Shown in pieces: positions 1 to 8,089 of a DNA stretch of 8,595 nt. The notes under the pieces are model-generated. The model searched no databases, had not been told where the DNA came from, and was given only the letters and a program-made list of their open reading frames with translations. Location of the stretch: the NCBI GenBank assembly GCA_958436995.1, contig CAUBMI010000072.1, positions 1 through 8,595 on the forward strand, in the 5' to 3' direction. Made by a program: the position numbers and the translations under genes. This DNA is from an uncultured Collinsella sp. (GTDB lineage: Bacteria; Actinomycetota; Coriobacteriia; Coriobacteriales; Coriobacteriaceae). Position 1 is the first letter of the stretch, and each line of letters starts with the position of its first letter.

Positions 1-3
1 GCC

Positions 4-945
4 CTAGGCCAAGAACTCCTTGGTGGTCGCCACGATGTTGGCGGCGTCCAGGCCGTACTTGTGCAGGAGCTCGGCACCCGGGCCGGACTCGCCGAAGGTG
101 TCGTTGACGCCAATCTTCTTGAGCGGCGTCGGGCACTGCTCGCACAGAACATCGGCAACGGCGCTGCCCAGGCCACCGATCACGGAGTGCTCCTCGACAG
201 TCACGACGTGGCCGGTCTTGGTGGCGCTCTTGACGATCAGGTCGGCATCGATGGGCTTGATGGTGTGCATGTTGATGACCTCGGCATCGATGCCCTCGGC
301 AGCAAGCTGCTCAGCGGCCTCGAGAGCCTCGCCGACCATCAGGCCGCAAGCGATGATGGTGACGTCGGCGCCCTCGCGCATGACGATGCCCTTGCCCACC
401 TCGAACTTGTAGGTCTCGGGGTCGTTGATGACCGGCGAGGCCAGACGGGCAAAGCGCATGTACACGGGGCCGTCGCACTCGTAGGCGGCGCGCGTCACGG
501 CGCGGGCCTCCACGTCGTCGGCGGGAACAATCACGGTCATGCCGGGGATGACGCGCATCAGGGCGATATCCTCGCAGCACTGGTGCGTGGCGCCATCCTC
601 GCCCACCGAGATACCGGCGTGCGTGGCACCAATCTTAACGTTAAGGTGCGGGTAGCCGATGGAATTGCGGACCTGCTCAAAGGCGCGGCCAGCGGCAAAC
701 ATGGCAAAGCTGCTCGCGAAGGCAACGCGGCCGGTGGTCGCGATACCAGCGGCAACACCCATCAGGTTGCTCTCGGCGATGCCCACATCGAAGAAGCGGT
801 CGGGGCAGGCTGCCTTGAACTTGCCGGTCTGCGTGGCGGCGGCCAGGTCGGCGTCGAGGACCACAAAGTCATCGTGCTCGTTGGCGAGCTCGACGAGGGC
901 CTCGCCGTAGCTTACGCGCGTGGCGATTTTCTTGACGTCTGCCAT
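4..945 (-). CDS. Transketolase, C-terminal subunit (pyrimidine-binding and C-terminal domains)
   Basis: This is the second half of a split transketolase, 313 aa. With the adjacent N-terminal subunit it should form the thiamine-diphosphate enzyme that moves two-carbon ketol units between sugar phosphates in the non-oxidative pentose phosphate pathway, in the cytoplasm. The pyrimidine-binding domain is seen in DADLAAATQTGKF (31-43) and GIAESNLMG (55-63), where Glu58 fits the glutamate that activates the cofactor, and in GATHQ (118-122). The C-terminal domain includes HTIKPIDADLI and ends near NDTFGESG. An upstream in-frame ATG would add 58 Arg/Pro-rich residues that are antisense-like read-through of the partner gene. 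I chose ATG at 945 because GAGAGGAG (953-960) sits 7 nt before it and the partner's TAG ends one base earlier. The stop is TAG. A related two-subunit dehydrogenase or synthase is possible but less likely. Confidence 0.93.
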   Translation of the reverse strand: MADVKKIATRVSYGEALVELANEHDDFVVLDADLAAATQTGKFKAACPDRFFDVGIAESNLMGVAAGIATTGRVAFASSFAMFAAGRAFEQVRNSIGYPHLNVKIGATHAGISVGEDGATHQCCEDIALMRVIPGMTVIVPADDVEARAVTRAAYECDGPVYMRFARLASPVINDPETYKFEVGKGIVMREGADVTIIACGLMVGEALEAAEQLAAEGIDAEVINMHTIKPIDADLIVKSATKTGHVVTVEEHSVIGGLGSAVADVLCEQCPTPLKKIGVNDTFGESGPGAELLHKYGLDAANIVATTKEFLA

Positions 946-946
946 C

Positions 947-1777
947 CTAGAGCTCCTCTCCGGCGGCCGTGAGCTCTGCCATGGCCTGCTCAAACTGTTC
1001 ATTGTTGGGGGCCTTGCCGTGCCAACCCACCTGGTTCTCCATAAAGGAAACGCCCTTGCCCTTGGTGGTCTCGGCGATGATGGCGGTCGGCTGACCCTTG
1101 GTGGCGCGGGCCTCGGCAAAGGCGGCGCGGATCTGATCGAAATCGTTGCCGTCGGCGAGCTCCACCACGTGGAACTTGAAGGCGCGGAACTTGTCGGCGA
1201 GCGGCATGGGGTCGTTGACCTCCTCGACGGGGCCGTCGATCTGCAGGCCGTTGTGGTCGACGATCACGCAGAGGTTGTCAAGCTGCTGGTTGCCGGCAAA
1301 CATGGCGGCCTCCCAGACCTGGCCCTCCTCGCTCTCGCCGTCGCCCAGCAGGGCGTAGGTGCGATAGTCGTCGCCCCAGTGCTTGGCGGCAACGGCCATG
1401 CCCACGGCGGCGGAGATGCCCTGGCCGAGCGAACCGGTGGACATATCGACGCCCGGGGTGTCGTTCATGTTGGGGTGACCCTGCAGGTGGCTGCCGATGT
1501 GGCGCAGCGTCTCGAGATCCTCCTTGGGGAAGAACCCGCGCTCGGCAAGCACGGCGTACAGGCCAGGTGCACAGTGACCCTTGGAAAGCACGAAGCGATC
1601 GCGGTCGGCCTTGCGGGGGTCGGCCGGGTCGACGTTCATTTCCTCAAAGTACAGATAGGTCATGATGTCGGCAGCGCCGAGCGAACCGCCCGGATGGCCG
1701 GACTTGGCAGCGTGCACGCCGGTGACGATGCCCTTCCTTACCTCGTTGGCAACCTTTTTGAGCTCTTCGTCGCTCAT
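947..1777 (-). CDS. Transketolase, N-terminal subunit (thiamine-diphosphate binding)
   Basis: This 276-aa protein is the N-terminal half of a split transketolase and supplies the diphosphate-binding domain. The thiamine-diphosphate motif is clear: GDG at 145-147 followed by N176 in VDHN, as needed to hold Mg2+ and the cofactor. Conserved histidines lie in KSGHPGG (His28), SKGHCAP (His68) and LQGHPN (His101), and GSLGQG (115-120) is the usual loop. About 270 aa is normal for the N subunit of split transketolases; fused forms are about 650 aa. The ATG at 1777 follows AAGGAAGG (1782-1789). Its TAG stop leaves one base before the ATG of the C subunit, and its last codons carry that gene's Shine-Dalgarno site, so the two are probably coupled in translation and made in equal amounts. 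Confidence 0.94.
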   Translation of the reverse strand: MSDEELKKVANEVRKGIVTGVHAAKSGHPGGSLGAADIMTYLYFEEMNVDPADPRKADRDRFVLSKGHCAPGLYAVLAERGFFPKEDLETLRHIGSHLQGHPNMNDTPGVDMSTGSLGQGISAAVGMAVAAKHWGDDYRTYALLGDGESEEGQVWEAAMFAGNQQLDNLCVIVDHNGLQIDGPVEEVNDPMPLADKFRAFKFHVVELADGNDFDQIRAAFAEARATKGQPTAIIAETTKGKGVSFMENQVGWHGKAPNNEQFEQAMAELTAAGEEL

Positions 1778-1863
1778 TGTGCCTTCCTTTCATCCTCTTA
1801 AGACAAGATGCGCACGGCACGGAAAGGTAGTCCCAACACAGCCGCGATGCACGTACGTCATTC

Positions 1864-1891
1864 ATTATGCTGGAAACTGGAAGCTTTACCA
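1864..1891 (-). promoter_or_regulatory. Possible promoter of the transketolase pair
   Basis: Reading leftward, TGGTAA (1886-1891) and CATAAT (1864-1869) are 16 bp apart. The -10 matches five of six consensus bases and the -35 is weak. It lies in a clearly AT-richer stretch (about 1861-1970) inside the 208-bp gap between yitT and the transketolase genes. A start near 1857 would give a leader of about 80 nt. No convincing rho-independent terminator for yitT is visible in the gap; only a 5-bp inverted repeat without a T tract is present (1928-1946). Read-through from yitT is therefore also possible. Confidence 0.3.
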
Positions 1892-1985
1892 GAGTATTTA
1901 TCATTATTTGAACAATTGAGCAGGCAGAACCGCTGATGAAACGGTTTATCAATGTGAACGTCTTTTGGATGGAACGCAGTCGGCC

Positions 1986-2876
1986 CTACGCGTTAATGTC
2001 CTTGAATCCCTCACCGAAGGTTTCCGTAACGTCGGCGACCGTCACAATGGCGTGAGGATCGCGCTCGCGCACGATCGTTTTGAGGGTGTTGAGCTCGCGG
2101 CGGCTCACAATGACCATGATCACCGGCTTCTCGGCACCCGAGTACATGCCGGTCGCCCTAAACTTGGTGCAGCCGCGGCCCAGGCCATACATGATGTCGG
2201 CCGCGATATCGGGAAACTTGTCCGAGATGATGAGCACCATACGGCGCCTGTTGCCACCGTCGACCACGGCATCGATCACGTAGCCGCTAATGACCATCGA
2301 AAGGCCCGCATACAGCGCGTTTTCGACCGAAAAGACCGGGGCCGACAGCGCGCACACGGCAACATCGATCGCCATGACGGTCGAGCCAACCGGCAGCGAT
2401 GTGTTGCGCGAGATGATCTGGCCGATCGTGTCAGAGCCGCCAGTGTTGGCACCGGCGCGCAACACCATGCCATACCCGATGCCCGTGATAATGCCGCCCC
2501 ACATAGCGGGCAGCATCAGGTCGGCATGTGCCAGCGGCGCCACAAACGGAGCGAACAGGTCGGTGAAAAAACCCAGCAGCACAAAACCGGTCGCCGTCTG
2601 CACCACGTAGAACATGCCACCCTCGCGCATAACAACCAGCAGCAGCAAGGCATTCATCACGATGGTCTGGATACCGACGGGAAGCGATATGCCATGCGAG
2701 GCGCCGACCGCCTGAATAATGGTGGCAAGGCCTGTGACGCCGCCGGCGGCAAGGCCGTTGGGGATCAAAAACAAGTCTGTCGCGATAGCTGCCAGGGCGC
2801 AGCCAAACATAATCTTGGGCAAGTCATGAAAGAAGTTCATCGAAAGAATGCGCTTGATGTCCAGACGATATGCCAT
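1986..2876 (-). CDS. YitT family (DUF161/DUF2179) integral membrane protein
   Basis: This is a 296-aa polytopic membrane protein of the YitT family. Members are common in Firmicutes and Actinobacteria, and their transport substrate or role is not established. Residues about 20-205 hold roughly five to six hydrophobic segments with the family's small-residue motifs LIPNGLAAGGVTGL (37-50) and GANTGGSDTIGQI (142-154). The soluble C-terminal DUF2179 domain covers about 212-292, with RGCTKFRATGMYSG (234-247), an SRREL run (258-262) and the ending DVTETFGEGF (282-291). An ATG at 2900 would add eight residues (MRFFEGGS), but those codons are the Shine-Dalgarno GAGGGAGG itself (about 2881-2888), so ATG at 2876 is preferred. 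The stop is TAG. A terminator-like hairpin directly abuts the ribosome binding site (separate entry). Confidence 0.9.
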   Translation of the reverse strand: MAYRLDIKRILSMNFFHDLPKIMFGCALAAIATDLFLIPNGLAAGGVTGLATIIQAVGASHGISLPVGIQTIVMNALLLLVVMREGGMFYVVQTATGFVLLGFFTDLFAPFVAPLAHADLMLPAMWGGIITGIGYGMVLRAGANTGGSDTIGQIISRNTSLPVGSTVMAIDVAVCALSAPVFSVENALYAGLSMVISGYVIDAVVDGGNRRRMVLIISDKFPDIAADIMYGLGRGCTKFRATGMYSGAEKPVIMVIVSRRELNTLKTIVRERDPHAIVTVADVTETFGEGFKDINA

Positions 2877-2888
2877 GCTGCCTCCCTC

Positions 2889-2917
2889 AAAAAAGCGCAC
2901 CCAAACGAGTGCGCTTT
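2889..2917 (-). terminator. Rho-independent terminator of secA-prfB, or attenuator in the yitT leader
   Basis: On the minus strand a perfect 9-bp stem, AAAGCGCAC with GTGCGCTTT (2909-2917 and 2892-2900), encloses an 8-nt loop. It runs straight into six Ts (2894-2889). The T tract is on the minus strand only, so it acts on leftward transcripts. It lies 90 bp past the prfB stop and can end the secA-prfB message. The T tract is followed at once by the yitT Shine-Dalgarno, leaving no room for a yitT promoter downstream. yitT must therefore be read through it or start just before it. Confidence 0.8.
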
Positions 2918-2936
2918 GAACTTCTTGCTGTATTCG

Positions 2937-2942
2937 ATTCTA
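2937..2942 (-). promoter_or_regulatory. Possible -10 element for yitT
   Basis: The minus strand reads TAGAAT here, matching five of six consensus -10 bases, in the gap between prfB and yitT. No good -35 hexamer lies 16-18 bp upstream. If used, transcription would start near 2930 and the terminator-like hairpin would sit inside a leader of about 50 nt. This is suggestive only. Confidence 0.22.
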
Positions 2943-3006
2943 CCGATTCACCGGGCAAATACCACCCCTGCGCAGTGTTTGCATCGACCCGGAGCCAATC
3001 ATGTGC

Positions 3007-4154
3007 CTAGGCAGACGATGCTTCCGCATCGGCGTTGCCGGTTGCCCAACGATGGTAGCCGATCACAAACGGATCCAGATCGCCATCGTCGAGAACGGCC
3101 TCGACGTTGCTGGTCTCCACGCCCGTGCGCAGGTCCTTGACCATCTGATACGGGTAGAGCACGTAGCTGCGAATCTGGTTGCCAAAACCGATCGTGGTCT
3201 TGGGCCCGCGAATCTCATCCAGGGCCTCGGCGCGCTTCTCGAGCTCGATCTCGTACAGACGGGCCTTGAGAATCTGCATGCACGCGGCCTTGTTTTGAAT
3301 CTGGCTGCGCTCGTTTTGGCAAGTGACAACGATGCCGCTGGGAAAATGCGTCACGCGTACGGCAGAGTCGGTGGTGTTGACGCCCTGGCCGCCCGGACCG
3401 CTCGCGTGATACACGTCCACGCGGATATCGTCGGGACTGATCTCGATGTCGATATCGTCGGGCAACACGGGAATGACCTCGACGCCGGCAAACGTGGTCT
3501 GGCGGCGCTTCTTATCATCGGTGGGGCTGATGCGTACCAGGCGGTGAACGCCGGCCTCGGCGCGCAGCATGCCAAACGCGTCCTTGCCCTCGACGGTAAA
3601 GGTCGCACGGTCGATGCCGATGACCTCAGCCGCGGGGCAGTCGTTAATGGTGACCTTCCAGCCGCGACGCTGGCAGTACTTCATGTACATCTTAAAGAGC
3701 ATGAAGGTCCAGTCCTGTGCCTCCAGGCCACCCTGTCCGGGCTTGATGGTCACAATCGCGTCGCCGTGATCGAACTCACCGGTAAACCAGCTCGAAAGCT
3801 CGAGCTCGTCGATAGCGCGGGCCAGGCGTTCTGCCGTAGCGGCAGCCTCCTCGCGCAATGCGGCGGCATCGGGGTCGTCGCCCATCTCCTCGGCAAGCTC
3901 CAGCGCCGCGCGGGCGTCAGATAGCTCGCCGCGCGCGGTATCCACGGCAGCGATATCTTCCTTGGCGCGAGCGATCTCCTCCATGGTGGCGCGAGCGGCG
4001 TCGGCGTCATCCCAAAAGCCGGGGGCCACGCTTTTTGCCTCGAGCTCGGTCACGCGCGTGCGCTTCTCGTCCAAATGAAGATACGACTCGACCTCGCCGA
4101 GCCGGTCCGCAAACGCGTCCAGCTCGGCGGGCGTTACCTCTAAAGCCTCGGCCA

Positions 4155-4155
<1 letters not shown>
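3007..4155 (-). CDS. prfB: Peptide chain release factor 2 (RF2)
   Basis: This 382-aa class I release factor recognises UGA and UAA stop codons and triggers release of the finished peptide on the ribosome. The catalytic GGQ is at 255-257 in SGPGGQGVNTTDSAV, a context I associate with actinobacterial RF2. The helical N-terminal domain contains APGFWDD (43-49 region), typical of RF2 rather than RF1. The codon-recognition tripeptide, normally SPF, reads SPT at 210-212, in HRLVRISPTDDKKRRQTTF. The frame is open throughout, so the programmed +1 frameshift that controls many prfB genes is absent. The sequence TAT CTT at the usual place is followed by CAT rather than an in-frame TGA. The start ATG at 4155 overlaps the secA TAA by one base (TAATG), with AGGAA (4162-4166) inside secA. 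The gene ends in TAG, an RF1 codon. Confidence 0.96.
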
Positions 4156-6962
<2,807 letters not shown>

Positions 6963-7056
6963 GTGGTTTTCCTTTTTGGCCATCGCCCACGCCATGCAGC
7001 CTCGGGCGAGTTAAACACAGATAAATGTACTTTAGCCAAACAGGACGCGGCCTATA

Positions 7057-7072
7057 CGGTCGACCTCGACCG
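7057..7072. repeat. Palindrome upstream of secA
   Basis: CGGTCGA and TCGACCG form a perfect 7-bp inverted repeat with a 2-bp centre, 95 bp upstream of the secA start. It could be a protein-binding site or part of a secA leader. No convincing -35/-10 pair for secA was found between 6963 and 7100, so its relation to the promoter is unknown. Confidence 0.4.
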
Positions 7073-7097
7073 CCACGTAATAACTACGACCCGACCG

Positions 7098-7132
7098 ACC
7101 TGCCAAAAAGGGACTGGTTTATTTTGGCAGGT
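7098..7132. repeat. Palindromic repeat unit A
   Basis: ACCTGCCAAAA (7098-7108) and TTTTGGCAGGT (7122-7132) are a perfect 11-bp inverted repeat around a 13-nt loop. The loop, read on the minus strand, is TAAACCAGTCCCT, which resembles the loop of unit B on the other strand. The plus strand continues with TTTT, so it could stop rightward transcription, but no rightward gene precedes it. It is best read as an intergenic repeat. Confidence 0.7.
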
Positions 7133-7137
7133 TTTAT

Positions 7138-7153
7138 CTGGGAAAACGCCGTC
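7138..7153 (+). repeat. Dispersed 16-nt repeat, copy 1
   Basis: CTGGGAAAACGCCGTC occurs here and, with one difference (T for C), at 7904-7919 on the other side of rpmE. In both places it lies beside a palindrome containing GTCCCC, which suggests both stretches come from one family of intergenic repeats. Confidence 0.6.
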
Positions 7154-7163
7154 ACTCTGCCAT

Positions 7164-7230
7164 TTGGTGCAAACCAACCTGTCCCCTTCGCACCAATCTG
7201 GTGCAATGGGGACGAGCTAGCTTGCACCAA
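7164..7230. repeat. Palindromic repeat cluster, units B and C
   Basis: The word TTGGTGC/GCACCAA appears four times in alternating orientation (from 7164, 7190, 7199 and 7222). Unit B (7164-7196) has a 7-bp stem around AAACCAACCTGTCCCCTT. Unit C (7199-7229) has a perfect 8-bp stem, TGGTGCAA with TTGCACCA, around a 15-nt loop that reads GTCCCC on the minus strand. An alternative fold pairs GTCCCC (7181-7186) and GCACCA (7190-7195) with TGGTGC (7199-7204) and GGGGAC (7208-7213). The outer 9-mers (7164-7172 and 7222-7230) also pair. With unit A this fills most of the gene-free stretch between secA and rpmE. Confidence 0.7.
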
Positions 7231-7273
7231 TAAAAAGAAAAGGGCCGCGCACCCGAACGGATGCACGGCCCTT
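7231..7273 (-). terminator. Rho-independent terminator of rpmE
   Basis: On the minus strand a 15-bp stem with two G-T wobbles (7259-7273 with 7240-7254) closes a GTTC tetraloop. It starts AAGGGCCG and ends CGGCCCTT, and is followed by TTCTTTTTA. It lies 36 bp past the rpmE stop, so rpmE is probably transcribed alone and not joined to secA. Confidence 0.92.
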
Positions 7274-7308
7274 ATGCCATGAATGCGAGCGATTCCGCGG
7301 CGAGCTAT

Positions 7309-7722
7309 TTACTCAGCAGCCTCGGTGGTCTCGGCCTCGGCAGCGGCCTCCTCGACGGGAGCCTCGGCGGCCTGCTTGGCAGCCTCCTCGGCAAACTTAG
7401 CGGCACGCTTAGCCTTCTCGGCAGCCTTAGCCTCAGCGGCGGCCTTGCGAGCAGCCTCGGCCTCAGCAGCCTTGGCGGCCTTGGCAGCCTTGGCCTCCTC
7501 AGCCTTCTTGAGCTGGGCGGCAGCGGCGCCACCGAACTTGTCGGCGAAGCGCTGGACGCGTCCACCGGTGTCGACGAACTTCTGCTGGCCGGTGTAGAAC
7601 GGGTGGCACTCGTTGCAAAGCTCGACCTTCATCTCGGACACGGTAGCGTGCGTCTTGAAGGTGTTGCCGCAGGAGCACGTCACCGTGCACTCGACATACT
7701 GGGGATGGATACCCTGCTTCAT
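7309..7722 (-). CDS. rpmE: 50S ribosomal protein L31 with Ala/Lys/Glu-rich C-terminal extension
   Basis: Residues 1 to about 64 are a normal bacterial L31: MKQGIHPQYV at the start, cysteines 12, 16 and 18 in CTVTCSCGNTF, CNECHPFYTG (Cys36, Cys39), and the FVDTGGRVQRFADKFG end. The cysteines mark the zinc-binding (C+) form. L31 bridges the 50S and 30S subunits near the central protuberance. The protein is 137 aa, about twice the usual 70. The extra 73 residues are almost only Ala, Glu and Lys, resembling a histone H1-like tail, and probably helical; they end acidic (EEAAAEAETTEAAE). The DNA there has a short tandem repeat, three copies of GCRGCCTTG (7466-7492), which could have grown by slippage. 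The ATG at 7722 follows AAGGAG (7730-7735) by 7 nt. The stop is TAA. Promoter, leader and terminator are listed separately. Confidence 0.93.
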   Translation of the reverse strand: MKQGIHPQYVECTVTCSCGNTFKTHATVSEMKVELCNECHPFYTGQQKFVDTGGRVQRFADKFGGAAAAQLKKAEEAKAAKAAKAAEAEAARKAAAEAKAAEKAKRAAKFAEEAAKQAAEAPVEEAAAEAETTEAAE

Positions 7723-7800
7723 GGTAGGACTCCTTATTGGTCAGGCGCTGGTTACCGATCAGCGCATAAGGCGTCTTGGTTTCCGACCAAGACAACAAAC
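7723..7800 (-). promoter_or_regulatory. rpmE leader with two matching hairpins (candidate L31 autoregulatory leader)
   Basis: The predicted 5' untranslated region holds two 21-nt hairpins of the same shape, 7 nt apart. Hairpin 1 (7773-7793) has a perfect 8-bp stem, GTCTTGGT with ACCAAGAC, and loop CGGAA. Hairpin 2 (7745-7765) has GCGCTGAT with ACCAGCGC, 8 positions with one A-C mismatch, and loop CGGTA. The apical sequence TCGGWAACCA is shared while the lower stems differ. No T tract follows, so a transcription terminator is unlikely. The second hairpin ends 9 nt before the AAGGAG, so control of translation by a bound protein, plausibly L31, is the natural reading. Structured L31 leaders are known in several bacterial groups; I cannot check whether this matches a described family. 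Confidence 0.65.
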
Positions 7801-7806
7801 TCGGCT

Positions 7807-7835
7807 ATGGTACCACGGCGCCGCGCGTCCCACAA
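7807..7835 (-). promoter_or_regulatory. Promoter of rpmE
   Basis: On the minus strand, TTGTGG (7830-7835) is 17 bp from TACCAT (7807-7812). The -10 is preceded by TGG, giving an extended TGn -10 motif. The predicted start near 7800 falls just before the first leader hairpin, which supports the assignment. Confidence 0.55.
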
Positions 7836-7876
7836 AAGGTTCACGGTCTTTTCGGAACGACACGAATCTGACCCAT

Positions 7877-7990
7877 CGAAACACATCTCCACCGTTCCTT
7901 CAACTGGGAAAATGCCGTCCCCGGGGCCTGAGAAGGGCCCCGGGGACGTTCGACTGACTGCGGGAACGGCCTTTCCGCTCAATGTGTTCG
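7877..7990. repeat. Nested inverted-repeat foldback, including a perfect 13-bp GC-rich stem
   Basis: Three pairs of arms nest around one centre. The inner pair is perfect over 13 bp, CGTCCCCGGGGCC (7916-7928) with GGCCCCGGGGACG (7936-7948), around a 7-nt loop. The middle pair is CCGTTCC (7892-7898) with GGAACGG (7963-7969). The outer pair is CGAAACACAT (7877-7886) with ATGTGTTCG (7982-7990), off by one base. No T tract follows either arm, so it is not a standard terminator. No open frame of interest was found here. It may be a degenerate miniature mobile element or intergenic repeat. Confidence 0.6.
7904..7919 (+). repeat. Dispersed 16-nt repeat, copy 2
   Basis: CTGGGAAAATGCCGTC matches 15 of 16 bases of the copy at 7138-7153 and runs into the 13-bp GC-rich stem of the foldback. 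Confidence 0.6.
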
Positions 7991-8006
7991 GCTGAGATCG
8001 GAAATC

Positions 8007-8039
8007 AACCAAACTGAACTAGGTTCAGTTGACATGGTT
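8007..8039. repeat. Operator-like palindrome
   Basis: AACTGAAC (8012-8019) and GTTCAGTT (8023-8030) are a perfect 8-bp inverted repeat with a TAG centre. Outer arms AACCA (8007-8011) and TGGTT (8035-8039) extend it across a 4-nt bulge. The right arm overlaps a perfect plus-strand TTGACA (8029-8034). The symmetry resembles TetR-type operators, but no gene starts next to it on either strand. It lies just past the terminator at 8040-8075. Confidence 0.5.
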
Positions 8040-8075
8040 AAAAACGAGGGGCGACGCTTTTGCGTCACCCCTCGT
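8040..8075 (-). terminator. Rho-independent terminator of the ABC ATPase and secreted-protein genes
   Basis: On the minus strand, ACGAGGGGTGACGC (8075-8062) pairs with GCGTCGCCCCTCGT (8057-8044), a 14-bp stem with one G-T wobble and an AAAA loop, followed by a run of five Ts including the last stem base (8044-8040). It begins 15 bp past the stop of the secreted-protein gene. Confidence 0.92.
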
Positions 8076-8089
8076 CCCGGCCGGTTGCT

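Noticed and set aside
61..1801. Two long plus-strand frames (303 and 293 codons) opposite the transketolase genes
   Set aside because: They mirror the codon pattern of the real genes on the other strand, lack family motifs, and the transketolase motifs are unmistakable.
1928..1946. AACCG/CGGTT inverted repeat as a yitT terminator
   Set aside because: The stem is only 5 bp, the loop 9 nt, and no T tract follows on the minus strand.
6963..6995. Longer SecA start at 6983 or 6995
   Set aside because: The Shine-Dalgarno AAGGAA lies between these ATGs and the one at 6962, and the family N terminus starts at MGFMSKLL.
7164..7230. CRISPR-like array from the repeated TTGGTGC words
   Set aside because: The copies alternate in orientation, are only 7-9 nt long and have irregular short spacing, so they are palindromic repeats and not direct repeats with spacers.
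7261..7995. A 244-codon plus-strand frame across rpmE and its leader
   Set aside because: Its Gly/Leu/Ser-rich start is the antisense of the L31 Ala-rich tail, and it crosses the rpmE leader, promoter and foldback without any domain.
8029..8057. Plus-strand promoter based on a perfect TTGACA
   Set aside because: No -10 element occurs 15-19 bp downstream, that position is inside the terminator stem, and no rightward gene follows.
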